NCBI RefSeq assembly: GCF_001640805.2
Contig: NC_066850.1
Location: 10,388,510 to 10,452,509, forward strand
Direction: 5' to 3'
Length of the DNA stretch: 64,000 nucleotides
Source of the DNA: Lates calcarifer
Taxonomy: Eukaryota; Chordata; Actinopteri; Centropomidae
This document shows, piece after piece, positions 34,501-44,300 of the stretch (positions are counted from its first letter, which is position 1; every line of letters begins with the position of its first letter). A program made the translations under genes and the position numbers. The notes beneath the pieces are model-generated. The model was given only the letters and a program-made list of their open reading frames with translations. It was not told the origin of the DNA and did not search any database.

Positions 34501-37500
34501 AGCCACATCCAGCTGCCTGCATTCACACTCCAGTCAGCGTCCAACAGCAGCTCCTCAAATACCTGGACACATGCACAAACAAGCCTGCATGAGTATTCAT
34601 ATATGCTCTGCAACATTTGGTCCTTGAGCTGATCCTGTATCATTAACACGGTCTACCTTCATGCCCTCCTCCCAGCTGATCCACAGGTCTCCTCTGGTCA
34701 GGAAACAGGCCACGGCGTGCCTGGCCAAGTGGTGGATCCAGCCCTCCTGCCTCAGCTGGGTCATGATGGCGTCGATCCAGGGGAAGCCGGTCCGGCCCTC
34801 CGCCCACTTGGCCAGCGCCTCGGGGTTGCGGTCCCAGGGGATCTGAACGCAGATGGGGTTGTTCTCCATCTTGTCGAAGCACGGGTTGTTGGTGGCTGCC
34901 GTGTAGAAGAACTCGCGCCAGAGCAGCTGACCGTAGAGTGAGAGAGGAGGGGAGCTGTTCTTCTTCACCTTGCAGGGTTGGAGAAGCGGGAAAACAGTGT
35001 GAAATCCTGTTTCTTCATTTCAGAAGCATTCATGTGGTTAAATCACTGTTGAGTGACGTACCTTCCTATAGAGGTCGGTAAGTTTGAAGTAGAAGAGGCG
35101 ACAGGAGAGGCAGCCGAAGCGCAGGTACGGGCTGAGGCCTGTAGGGCTGGCGAGCAGAGAGTTGGCGTTCATCCTGGGACGCTCGAAGTTGGCAACCCAC
35201 GCCTGACGGCAACACAATCAAATAACCAGACATGAAAAATGCATGACGACACGGTGTTGTGTCATAACACTTCTTACATAACTGGAAATATCCAAGTGCT
35301 TTTCATGGTTTTCAGTGAACTAACAGACTTCACATCAACTCAGTGGAGGAGAAGCATTGATCCTCTGATGTTGACTGACCTTCCTCTCCAAATGCCTCTC
35401 GAGTCGTGTGAGGGCTTCAGTCTCTCCCCCCGGCCACACAGCTGAGGACAGGCCCTCTGTATCAAAACCTGCAGGGTAAACATTAAAACAACACATTAAA
35501 AATCAGCCTAGATTTTTTTCTATTTAACAATTCCTAGGTGTGAGCCGTGAACTTCTCCAGGATTGGTCGAACGTCACTCACCGAGCTCCTCCAGGGAGGG
35601 GACCCCAAACTTGTCATCATGGTCTTCTGTCAGCGGCGTAGTGCATTTTCCCATGATCTCAGCTGTGATGGACTCTGCAGGCACCTCCACTGCGTCCATA
35701 CGACTGATAAGGGTCTGGAACCGCTTGTAGGTAAGAGGGGACTGACCCCCATTCAACTCTATGATCCTGCAGGGAGGAAATGAGGAGAGAGAGAGATGAA
35801 GTTCAGTTTTCATGTAAAAAAAACCAAACAAATTATGTCAGTGTTGGTTTAATAGATGATTAGACGCAGTCTTAAGAGTGATCTCAACTCACTTGTCCAG
35901 GTCATAGAGTGTGTGGGAGGTGCGAACTGTCACCTCCACTCCAGCCTCAGAGGCCAGCTTCTTAATAGCTGCATCTCGCTCCTTTCCAAAGGGCTCAGAG
36001 TCGTACTCATAAGATAGACGATTAATCTTCCATTCCTGTAGAACAGGTGATAAAATAAAGTAAGCTACAGAATAGAATATTTGGGGTTTGAACACTGTTT
36101 AAAGCACCCCAGTGCTCTCGGATGAACATGTCACCTTGAAAAGTCTGGGAAAGACATCAGTGGGTTGGCCCCGTATCACAAACAGACGAGAGTTGAGCTT
36201 GCGGAGGCTGGAGTCCAAGTCTTCAAGACTCTGCAGTAAGAACCTGGAGGATGACGGGAAATAAAAAGCAGTTATAACATGGACATAGGCAGCAATATAT
36301 TCAACATTTTACATATTGACATTAACACTAATGGTGCTAAAACTGGGAAAGAGAATATCATGTTAGTTTGCGATAAAAGTTTGAAAGTTAGACAGTGAGA
36401 TAGAGAAAACGTTGATGGAGGAATGATTATTTCAGCTTGTGACAACAGGCTAAATGCAGTTTCAATCCAATTGCCTCTTTGATGAGTAAATTTATGCGGC
36501 AAGGTGCTGCAAAATCTAATCAAGACCACCCACTCTAAAATACAATATTAGTCTTTCCAACATGATGCTGTGAGGTTGGAGGATATGAAGTCTGTGACCT
36601 AATTCAGCATTTTTCCACTGGATGTGACACAGACAAACGCTGGTTCCCGTTACATTACAATGGCAGACATCTACATTGTGCTGAAATCAGAATATGCAGA
36701 TTTGTTCCCCAAATTCAACAACAGCCAGTTCTTCCTCTCGTCCTCACCAGACCAAAGTCATGAAAATGAGGATGCAACAAAGCAGTACTTTTTCAGTTTC
36801 AAGATAACTGACTCAGCATTTTTTCTTTCCCTTCTTCCCACTATTACAAAAGAAAGCAGAGATGTCATTTTATGAGTAACAACAATCTACAACCTTGTCT
36901 ACCTCAATGTTTTTGACAACTCACAAGCACAGTTCATGTTTCAATAAATGTTCTGCCAGGGATGAAAATGTGTTTACCAGCAAAGCCAAAGGCTCAACAA
37001 TCTGAACACAACAATTGTGTGAGTCATCAGAAAACGTCTGACTGGGATAATGTCAGATAGCCAGAGGAGGCAGCGGGACAAACGGCCACCGCAACTGTGG
37101 TGAAGGAGCCCATTTCTGCTGAATGTGTCACAGTTGGTTAGATAACAATGCCACAGGCAGAACAAAGAGGGAACTTGACATTCTGCACAACAATTAGAAA
37201 AACAGATAACTAAAAGTGACTGCTGACACATCAGAGAACAATGTAACAGTGGATAACTGTCAGACTGGCACCAAATCACAAATTTATTTCAGTGGAAAAA
37301 ACAAAAAAAAAAAAAAAACAAGTTTCCCATGTTGATACGTGTTAATCAAATATTCCGATAGCTCACTGATGTGCCTCTAACTAGACACAAGTATCTGTTT
37401 GAGCTCTCACATCCACCTGGGTTCTTTTGTTACAACTGTCATGAGAAACAAAACTTGTTTTCGGTTATAACGTGAATTCATTAAAGTTGAGGATGTCTTT

Positions 37501-40500
37501 GCTTGAAGCATGCAAATGATTCCATTATGTAAATTCTGAATAACATCTTTTGACATGAGTTTACTCGCTTCCAATGACAATTATTCCTGACGACAACTAA
37601 CCGCCTTTAACGCTGACCCCTCACATGACTTCTGCAGAGTGAAGGGCCTGAAACCAGCGGTTAAGTGAAGCACTAATTCTCTTCTTTGTAATCCTGACAG
37701 TATAATTCCTCTTTAGACAGCCCAGTTTAACCTCCACTTTGCATGAATCAACAAGCGTGACCAGGTTACTGTGTTGAGGCGATGGAAAAGTGTACAGTTT
37801 TTCTTTTGTCCTGAATTGTACTCATTACCAGCTAAAGCACAACTTTCAAGAAACATCCTGGACTTTTGCTCTTGTCTGTGTCCCCTCTAATAAACCTGAC
37901 AGTGATACCTACAGTGTCTCATTCATTTAAAAACCAAAAAGCCTTGAATTTATCCTTAAGCCTGAATCATGCAAACAGTGGATGAGTCAACCAATCTGCA
38001 TCCACTGGAGTTTAATCATCACTGTATGTGACGTCAGTGAACCTAAACAAACAAACCAAGCAGGAGCAAATATGACCAAAAGACACATTTTATTTCCTTT
38101 ACAACAACATATTAATTGCGTTTCATCAGTATTTTATTAGATAACTTGGGCTGTGCTTCTGTTTTGATCTTCCCATAAAAATAATAAATACCAACTGTAA
38201 ACATCAGAGGGCACACACACACACCACACAGGTCCACACTTTTGTGTAGACAGAGCGGCAGTAATATGGTGCTTCCCGTGCTGTTGCTATAGGTACCAAA
38301 AATCGTAGGTGGAAGCTTCCTGTACAATCGAGCTTTAATCATGTCTTTTTACTGCTATGAAAGCCAGGTGGGTGTTGTTGTAAGCAACTGTAAAAACTGA
38401 TGGTGAAGTGAAAGCACCCAACTCTCACTCTCCTGTTTAATACTGTTAAGAATGTGACGTTTGTGGGAAGCCATGTATTATGAAATGGCCTGTGAGAGAA
38501 AAGTCAAGACAGTGCTTGTTTTTACACAGGTCCTGGCAGATGTGGAGAATGATGATTTATCACTCACAGTCTGGGGAAATTATTCATTTTGCGGGCCACA
38601 GATTTAAGAGCATGTCCACACATAAAAATAACTCCTAATGACGAATCACTGCCAGCAACATTCACCCCTCACATTATCTCTGCAGAGTTTAAGACCCAAA
38701 ACCAGCACTACTACAAAGTGAAGCGATTTTCCTTGAGGCCATCAATTTTCTTTGGATTCTACTAAATGGGCTATAAAACTAAAAACATGATAGTCGTAGC
38801 AGAAAATTGCACAGTGCACCAAAATGGAGTGAGGTTTTGAGCTATTTTCATGCTCCAAATGGATGTGAAAGGTGTAACTAAACACTGTTAACCCCACTCC
38901 TCTGTAATCATCTGCCATTGCTCTGATAAACAGCACACAACATGCTAATATTGTCCAGTTTAGCCTTTCTATGATGCTGTGTACCAAGTTCAACCATACA
39001 ATAACATGAAATTTAACACAGAGGTGGATTTCTATCTGTTACAACCAGGCCTGTCTGGTATGGTTGTAATCATTGGTAGAAAGCTGATACGTAGAGTATT
39101 TTCATATTAGGCACGAATACTTTGTACCGTGCCTGAGTACAACTGCTCCGTCTCTCAACTTTCACATTAGTAACATTGTTCCATACCCGAACACACCTGT
39201 GCACCTACACACTCTGATGCAGTAGGTGTCAGTGTGCACCTAGTATCTACCAATAAACACAAAGAAGAGGAGTACACTACACACGCCTGATGTGAATCAT
39301 ACCGGAGTACACATGAACAGTACCTGAGTACTTCAGGTGGACCCGTACAGTACAGTGTTCACACTAATCAAACGAACTGGACTTTAGGGTCAAATGTGCT
39401 TGGATCCAGGCCCAGGTCCCTGGTGTGAAAGCCCCGTTCATTTTCGAAGCCAATTCTTACATCAGTATGTGAGAGCTTTAAAACGCTGATCTGATTTTAC
39501 ATAATTTATTAGTCAATAATTAAAGGTATAGAACATTTTACAGCTAAAAATAAACTTGTTTTTATTTTTGTAGTGGGCAAATTATGTGATGGAACAAATT
39601 CTTTTTACTACCAACATTTCTGCTGATACAGTGCTGGTGTATCTGTACTGAGCTAATATTGATTCATTAGTCAGGTACCAACTGTATTATTACATCATAT
39701 AGAAAAACAAAGAGATGTTTTATGTAGTAAACTATGTTCCCTTGTCCATCAACCAAACCTTTTAAACATATGTACAAGTAACTTTGCCAATATATATCAT
39801 CATGACACAGTTCCATTTTTGATAAATGGTAATGTTGCATTTGAGCTGCAGAATGGAGCTGCAGAGTAAAAAATTTTCAGTGGTGATTTCCTGTTTTAAA
39901 CATATGGGAAGTGGTTAAGTGGACTTTTTCATATACTTTACATTCACGGAGCGTGAGTGTTTTTCTTCCAGGAACACCCTGCTCCACTTTTAAACAGTTG
40001 CACCGAATATTACATTCACATCTGGAGGCAGTTACAGTCTTATCTGATGGCCATTGGGCGGTGCGCTCACATCTCAGCCCAGATTTATCCTGCTAGACCA
40101 GTCCAGGGATCGAGTTTGAGGTCACCAGTTTAGACAAAGCACAAAGTCTACTAAGTTTACTGCAATGCACAAAAAAAGAAATAATCGGTCTGTTTTTCAT
40201 TATTTCTCCATGCTGTCCCACGTCCCTCCTACTTGTTATAAACACTCTATAATGGAGCAAACCCACAGTAATTACATCCTCATGAGCTTCTTTTACATGA
40301 AGTAATGGTCTTTCATGATCATGGCCCACCCAACATAACTGTGTTGACTAGCTTTGACAGTTTCAAGCATAAACTGTTGAAATTGATATCAGATGGAAGC
40401 AGCTTTGTTGGGATTAGCGCTCACAGTTGTGCTGCTCAGCAGAGATATTGTAGTTGAAGTCTCTTGCAGCTGCAGGAGAGCAGAAGTAGGTCAAAAAGAC

Positions 40501-43416
40501 GAGGTGGATGGAAGGTTTACTACTAACACACTGACCTACTTACACCTCGCGTGGAGATACTGAGGGGGGAGGGAAAGTTACTGTAATTATGATTATGTTA
40601 TTTTGCACTGACCCTCCTCATTCACTGAGGATCACCTCCTAGATTTCAAGGACCGGGCTGCCCACTCCCTCCCAAGCAGCTCAAACTACGGCAAGCTTTT
40701 GAGAGTCACGAGCAAAATCCTCTTGTTGCATTAGGATATTATTTTGTTGTTGTGACTTTTCTTGCTTTGAGCAATGTATAGTGTAAGATACAAAACCACA
40801 AGATACCAACAGTGGCATATTATCACTCAGAAAACAAACTGACTGCACAAACAAAAAAAGCAGGAGTGCAGTAGGAGTGCACAGAGAAAACAACAGATTT
40901 ATTTTTTGCTTTATTTCACCAGGACAGTCTCTTGAGTCAGCAAAAATAGAGAGGTTTTAATCCTCTCAATATATTTTCCAACCATGGGTATGAAGGGTTT
41001 TACATGCAGAGGTCTGATATGTGCATAAAAAATGAAATAAAGGGAATGATTCAGGACATACTGAGTGATCACCGTGTGAGCTCTGCGCTACCCCAGGCTG
41101 CTGTTATATAACCGTGGAAGCATAACATGGATGCTCCATAACAGGCGCGCCTTTGCTGCTGCTGCTACTGCCCTACTCTTCTATTGACGGCATGGGACCG
41201 CAACACAAACCAAAGTGCACAGCAGGAGAGGAAACAAAAACATCCAGCCAGGCACCTACTGTACTGTAAACCTCAGGAGCTTTTTTTATTCAGCTACTGC
41301 ATGTGTAGGCCATTACGTCTGCCAACCAAGATACTGCTGTTTCCACACAGAAGCAGTTGTTTACCTGACCACAGGCTACAGAACATATCTATGGGAATTA
41401 ATGTCTGAGTCATAGAACAAGCTGGGTAAAAAAGATGCCAACTGTTTGTTATGACTGAGAAAACTTTCCACGTAACACTGAAGGTTAACACTGACGGTTA
41501 GCTGGGTGGGTTTTAGGATGAAGGTTAGGAAGCCAGTGGGTTACAGGTTGGCAAACAGTCCACCAACCACAACGTCCCTTGCTCTTATCTATGTCACATG
41601 AGCCTGCTAAGCCTCATATACTGTGGCCTGATCCTGTCTGGCTGTCTCTCTCTCACACATACACACACACACTTGCTGACAGTGTGGAGTTCAGGAAATG
41701 TCAGCTATGTCACATTTTTGTATTAAATTATGTGCCGCCTCTTCACCAAAGGAACATCTGGCAGGTCTCCTATCCCTGTGGAAGTAATAACTAATGATCT
41801 GAGCATCATTTATTCTGCCTCAGTTTAGTAACACAGACCACTAATGAGCTGGGGACCCTTGACATGAAAGAGTTTGGTAAGTGCTGCTGTAAGGGACATG
41901 AGCAATCAGAGACCAAGATATTACAACATAAACCATGCAGACTGCAATCCACTCTGACTATAATTATAGTCTCATGGAGATGTGGGGATCAACACACCAA
42001 AATACTGTTTACCAATCTGAGATCTGACTCACCTTTTCAGGCAGAGGAAAAGTAATGTTATAAATTATGTGTGATGTCAGCACCTATAATTTATTTTGCC
42101 TCATTTAATTATGTATCTGAAGATATAATTGATGTTTCTTATGCCCTTTATGTTTTATCTGATGATGATTACTGGGTAGAGATTACAGTTTTATGTACTA
42201 CATCTGAGGATGTAATGGAGGAGCGTTAACCGCACATTAGTGATCTTTTATAGATATATGTATATTGTTATTTGCTCATAATGTATTATGGTATATTGGA
42301 ATTTTTCCTTGTATAGCAGTGTAAAATTACAGTTACAGTTCAGGTGATTTAAGCTAAACATTTTGATATCTTAATGAACACGGCAATTCCTGGATCTCCT
42401 TCAAAAAATTACCTTCATTTATGAATTTTTGTCCATTTAAAATAATATTTTATAACTTTCCTTGTGTGACATAACAAACAAAACTTACAGTCACAGTTAA
42501 CATCTCAAGAATGCACCTGCTTAACAATGGTGTGTCAGACAGTCTACTGTAGACTTGACAGTGAACTAAGCTGTGCACATGTCTTTGAGTGACTGTGAAC
42601 TCTTTACAACAATAATGTTTTGAAACTGGAACAGGTGGTACTCAAGATGATCAGCAACCAGGTATCAGCAGAAAGTGACTATTTGTGCATCCCTAACTTG
42701 GATGTTAAATGGCCAAGAGCCAAAACAAACTACCAACAAATAAGCACAATAAGTACAATAACAAACTGCATATCTTCCTTATCTGGTGCAAAAAGTAAAA
42801 TGCCTGGTGAGTGCTGAGGCCTGGAACCACCAGTTACTTTCCTTATTGTTTATTTTCTGAATTCACAGGTCACATCACAGGTTCCTACGCCCCGAGGTGA
42901 CATGTCCACATTGCTAGTTTTCTAACAACAGTCCAAAACCCAAATATATTCAATTTGCTATCACATAAGAGAAGGAAATCCTGCAGGTCATCACATGTGA
43001 GAAACTGAAACCAGCAACTGTTTGACATTTTTCTACTAAAATTATTGAATTTGTTGCAGGTTAATTTTCTGCCAATAAATCACTTCAACTCTGCTTACAT
43101 ATCAGCAAAAACATGCAAATGGCTGCATCCCTAACTCTGAAACTAAGTGCCCCCAAAGTGATGAAAATAAACAAAGGTATACACATGTGCATGGATAACG
43201 GTGCAGCTACTGTATTACATGTGTTTGCACGTGGCTGCATGGCCGCTGCTTGCCTCACCTCCACCTGTTGATCCCAACGTTGGACGATCCCGCGAACCAG
43301 GGGTCGAGGATGTAGATGCAGCGGACAGTGTCCGCTCCCAGCAGAGCTTCCTTGAGCGACGGGTTGTCGTGGAGCCGCAAGCCCTTCCTGAACCAGTGGA
43401 TCGTATTAATGACCAT
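31411..43416 (-). CDS. cry1: Cryptochrome-1, complete gene with 13 coding exons
   Basis: Core repressor of the vertebrate circadian clock: it binds CLOCK-BMAL1 and PER in the nucleus and carries FAD. Coding exons on the minus strand: 43416-43259, 36243-36135, 36035-35893, 35766-35582, 35468-35380, 35202-35062, 34968-34657, 34562-34411, 34012-33810, 32172-32044, 31922-31824, 31701-31624 and 31511-31411. They sum to 1899 bases, 632 codons plus stop. The start [20 protein letters not shown] is typical. The photolyase-like domain fills about residues 1-490, with no insertion or deletion against mammalian CRY1 to at least residue 397: W320, W374, W397, D387 and N393 all fall at the mammalian numbers. 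The tail (498-632) is rich in S, T, Q and N and ends KVQRQSSH. This is the vertebrate CRY1 repressor class rather than a photolyase. Which teleost cry1 duplicate it is cannot be settled here. The first intron is 7.0 kb; the others are mostly short. Confidence 0.96.
31624..31701 (-). CDS. cry1: cry1 coding exon 12 (tail)
   Basis: Acceptor CCCAACTCCAG, donor GAAAG|GTGAGT. Encodes [20 protein letters not shown] and APVIQK. 78 bases, phase 1 at both ends. Confidence 0.88.
31824..31922 (-). CDS. cry1: cry1 coding exon 11 (tail)
   Basis: Acceptor GTGCTTTTCAG, donor CAGG|GTGAGG. Encodes [20 protein letters not shown] and [13 protein letters not shown]. 99 bases, phase 1 at both ends. Confidence 0.88.
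32044..32172 (-). CDS. cry1: cry1 coding exon 10 (tail), weak donor
   Basis: Acceptor GTGTCCTCAG. Encodes [20 protein letters not shown] and the rest of a Ser/Asn/Thr-rich stretch. 129 bases, a multiple of three. The only usable donor I see, TCATCTG|GTCATT, is poor, so this exon may be spliced variably or its true end may differ. Reading on without splicing reaches a TGA about 16 codons later. Confidence 0.75.
32347..32427. repeat. Perfect 13-bp inverted repeat
   Basis: CCTCAGGCAGGTT at 32347-32359 and AACCTGCCTGAGG at 32415-32427 are exact reverse complements separated by 55 bases. It lies in cry1 intron 9, between exon 10 and the Tc1 relic. It could be the pair of ends of a very short element, or an RNA hairpin in the pre-mRNA. 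Confidence 0.7.
32615..33566 (+). mobile_element. Decayed Tc1-type DNA transposon in cry1 intron 9
   Basis: The ends are inverted: left ATTGTCGCATGTACAAAAGT followed by TTGG; right, reverse-complemented, ATTGTGGCATGTGCAAAAAG followed by TTTGG. Between them, on the plus strand, is a broken transposase: a glutamine-aspartate-asparagine catalytic stretch, then SKST, then RPSQSPDL (near 33390), as in Tc1 family proteins. The catalytic glutamate region expected after SPDL is lost to a small deletion and a stop. Frameshifts and stops throughout mean it is inactive. It lies antisense to cry1 between exons 9 and 10. Confidence 0.8.
33810..34012 (-). CDS. cry1: cry1 coding exon 9
   Basis: Acceptor TTATTCAG, donor CCTCG|GTGAGG. 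Encodes [20 protein letters not shown], then [20 protein letters not shown] and [11 protein letters not shown], the last helices of the photolyase-like domain that meet PER2 and FBXL3 in mammals. Confidence 0.95.
34411..34562 (-). CDS. cry1: cry1 coding exon 8 (D387, N393, W397)
   Basis: Acceptor TGTGTCCAG, donor ATACG|GTGAGC. Encodes [20 protein letters not shown], then [20 protein letters not shown] and NGDYIR, the isoalloxazine-contact segment. Confidence 0.96.
34657..34968 (-). CDS. cry1: cry1 coding exon 7 (FAD domain, W320 and W374)
   Basis: Starts with GTG, an in-frame valine, after GCAAG. Donor GAAG|GTAGAC. Encodes residues 276-379, including [20 protein letters not shown] (W320), [20 protein letters not shown] and WISWEEGMK (W374). 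Confidence 0.96.
35062..35202 (-). CDS. cry1: cry1 coding exon 6
   Basis: Acceptor GCCGTCAG, donor GGAAG|GTACGT. Encodes [20 protein letters not shown] and [20 protein letters not shown], the start of the FAD-binding helical domain. Confidence 0.94.
35380..35468 (-). CDS. cry1: cry1 coding exon 5
   Basis: Acceptor TTTACCCTGCAG, donor GGAAG|GTCAGT. Encodes [20 protein letters not shown] and [10 protein letters not shown]. Confidence 0.93.
35582..35766 (-). CDS. cry1: cry1 coding exon 4
   Basis: Acceptor CTCCCTGCAG, donor GCTCG|GTGAGT. Encodes [20 protein letters not shown], then [20 protein letters not shown], part of the interdomain linker. Confidence 0.94.
35893..36035 (-). CDS. cry1: cry1 coding exon 3
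   Basis: Acceptor GTTCTACAG, donor GACAA|GTGAGT. Encodes [20 protein letters not shown] and the end of the alpha/beta antenna-like domain, SHTLYDLDK. Confidence 0.94.
36135..36243 (-). CDS. cry1: cry1 coding exon 2
   Basis: Acceptor CATCCTCCAG, donor TTCAAG|GTGACA. Encodes [20 protein letters not shown], then [16 protein letters not shown]. Ends in phase 0. Confidence 0.94.
36595..36605 (-). promoter_or_regulatory. ROR-element-like site in cry1 intron 1
   Basis: On the cry1 sense strand the sequence is GAATTAGGTCA, which matches the REV-ERB/ROR consensus WAWNTRGGTCA at all but the first position. It lies about 350 bp before exon 2. Mouse Cry1 is known to carry functional RORE sites in its first intron. 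Motif evidence only. Confidence 0.4.
39097..39436. mobile_element. Possible MITE with inverted ends
   Basis: The right end reads CCAGGTCCCTGGTGTGAAAG; the left has TTTTCATATTAGGCACG. These are weakly inverted relative to each other (TTTCANAYYAGG). The interior has repeated GTACCTGAGTAC-like phrases. It resembles a common fish repeat whose ends read CTTTCACACC. Boundaries are approximate. Confidence 0.35.
43259..43416 (-). CDS. cry1: cry1 coding exon 1
   Basis: The ATG is at 43416-43414. It encodes [20 protein letters not shown], then [20 protein letters not shown]. The donor is TGGAG|GTGAGG; the earlier AG|GTGGAG is not used, because the next exon begins with the G of R-F-L-L-Q. Confidence 0.95.
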
Positions 43417-44300
43417 TACTCAACTGGACGAGTCCTTTTATTTCCTTTTTGTATGATATCAAGTCTTTTTGTGCTCACTCCACTTTTATCCCCACTCACG
43501 TGAGCTATGTCAAAGAAAGAAAAACACGAGAAAAACAAGGCCACAGGGAATCCAAATTTACGAAGTCCTTTGTTTTTCAGTAATGTGGTCCAACTCTTTA
43601 ATTAGCCTTGCTCTAACAGAACCTTTTCCATTATGTCGAAGAATTTATAAACTGATGGCTGCTGAATCATTTGTGCACAAGACAGTGCGCGCTCTCCGGC
43701 AATGTGACAGCCAACCCGGCGGGCTTTAGGACCTGATTCGCTGAGGAGCGGTAGCCCGGTTTGTTGTATAACTTGTTTTTCTGAAAGGTGAAAAATGCAT
43801 ATAAAAATACACATGCACTAAAACGCGTCAATATGCCTGCGCTAGAGACTCTACTGGAGTAAAACTGATAAACAGAGTAATGAAATGGTCCGTAAATTGA
43901 GACAGCTGTGCTAACGGCCACAAGACACCGTGGCAAGACCGGCTGCTCCCCGCCGTGAATACCGGGAAAGCTGGTTATGTAAATACAATTTCTAACTGCG
44001 ATACTGTGATAATCGCCGTCCTAATTTAATCTGGACAAATACTTAGCTGTTATAAACCCTTCACGGATCCGTACTACCCGTCTCCCTCGCCGCTGAGCTG
44101 ATGTTTTGAGTGGCTATATCAGAAAATTTTCCTCAACGTCCACGAATAGCTGCTCGAACGCCTCGCCGCACCTACAGCCGTGGCTCCGCCCACCTTAGAC
44201 GCACATAGCTCCGAGGTCTGTGATTGGTTCAAATCGCTGCGTAAGTTTCACAGCGTGGTCACGTTTCTGCAGCGTGCTCTCGTTGTCCTAATAGAGTAGC
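43417..44300 (-). promoter_or_regulatory. cry1: cry1 5' UTR and promoter region
   Basis: A CpG-richer stretch upstream of the cry1 ATG. It contains CACGTG at 43497-43502 (81 bp before the ATG), a D-box-type TTATGTAA at 43975-43982, a GC box in GTGGCTCCGCCCA near 44180, a CCAAT box on the minus strand near 44223, and an E'-box CACGTT at 44260-44265. There is no TATA box. Transcription probably starts somewhere in 43.9-44.2 kb; this is inference. Confidence 0.5.

Larger units (their letters stand above)
36244..43258 (-). other. cry1: cry1 intron 1, 7.0 kb
   Basis: No exon on either strand is convincing. Contents: a ROR-element-like site near the exon 2 end, a TTATGTAA D-box-like site at 37525-37532, a poly-A tract at 37302-37318, a possible inverted-end repeat at 39097-39436, a CA tract near 41643, and a CACGTG at 43228-43233 just inside the donor. 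Confidence 0.7.
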
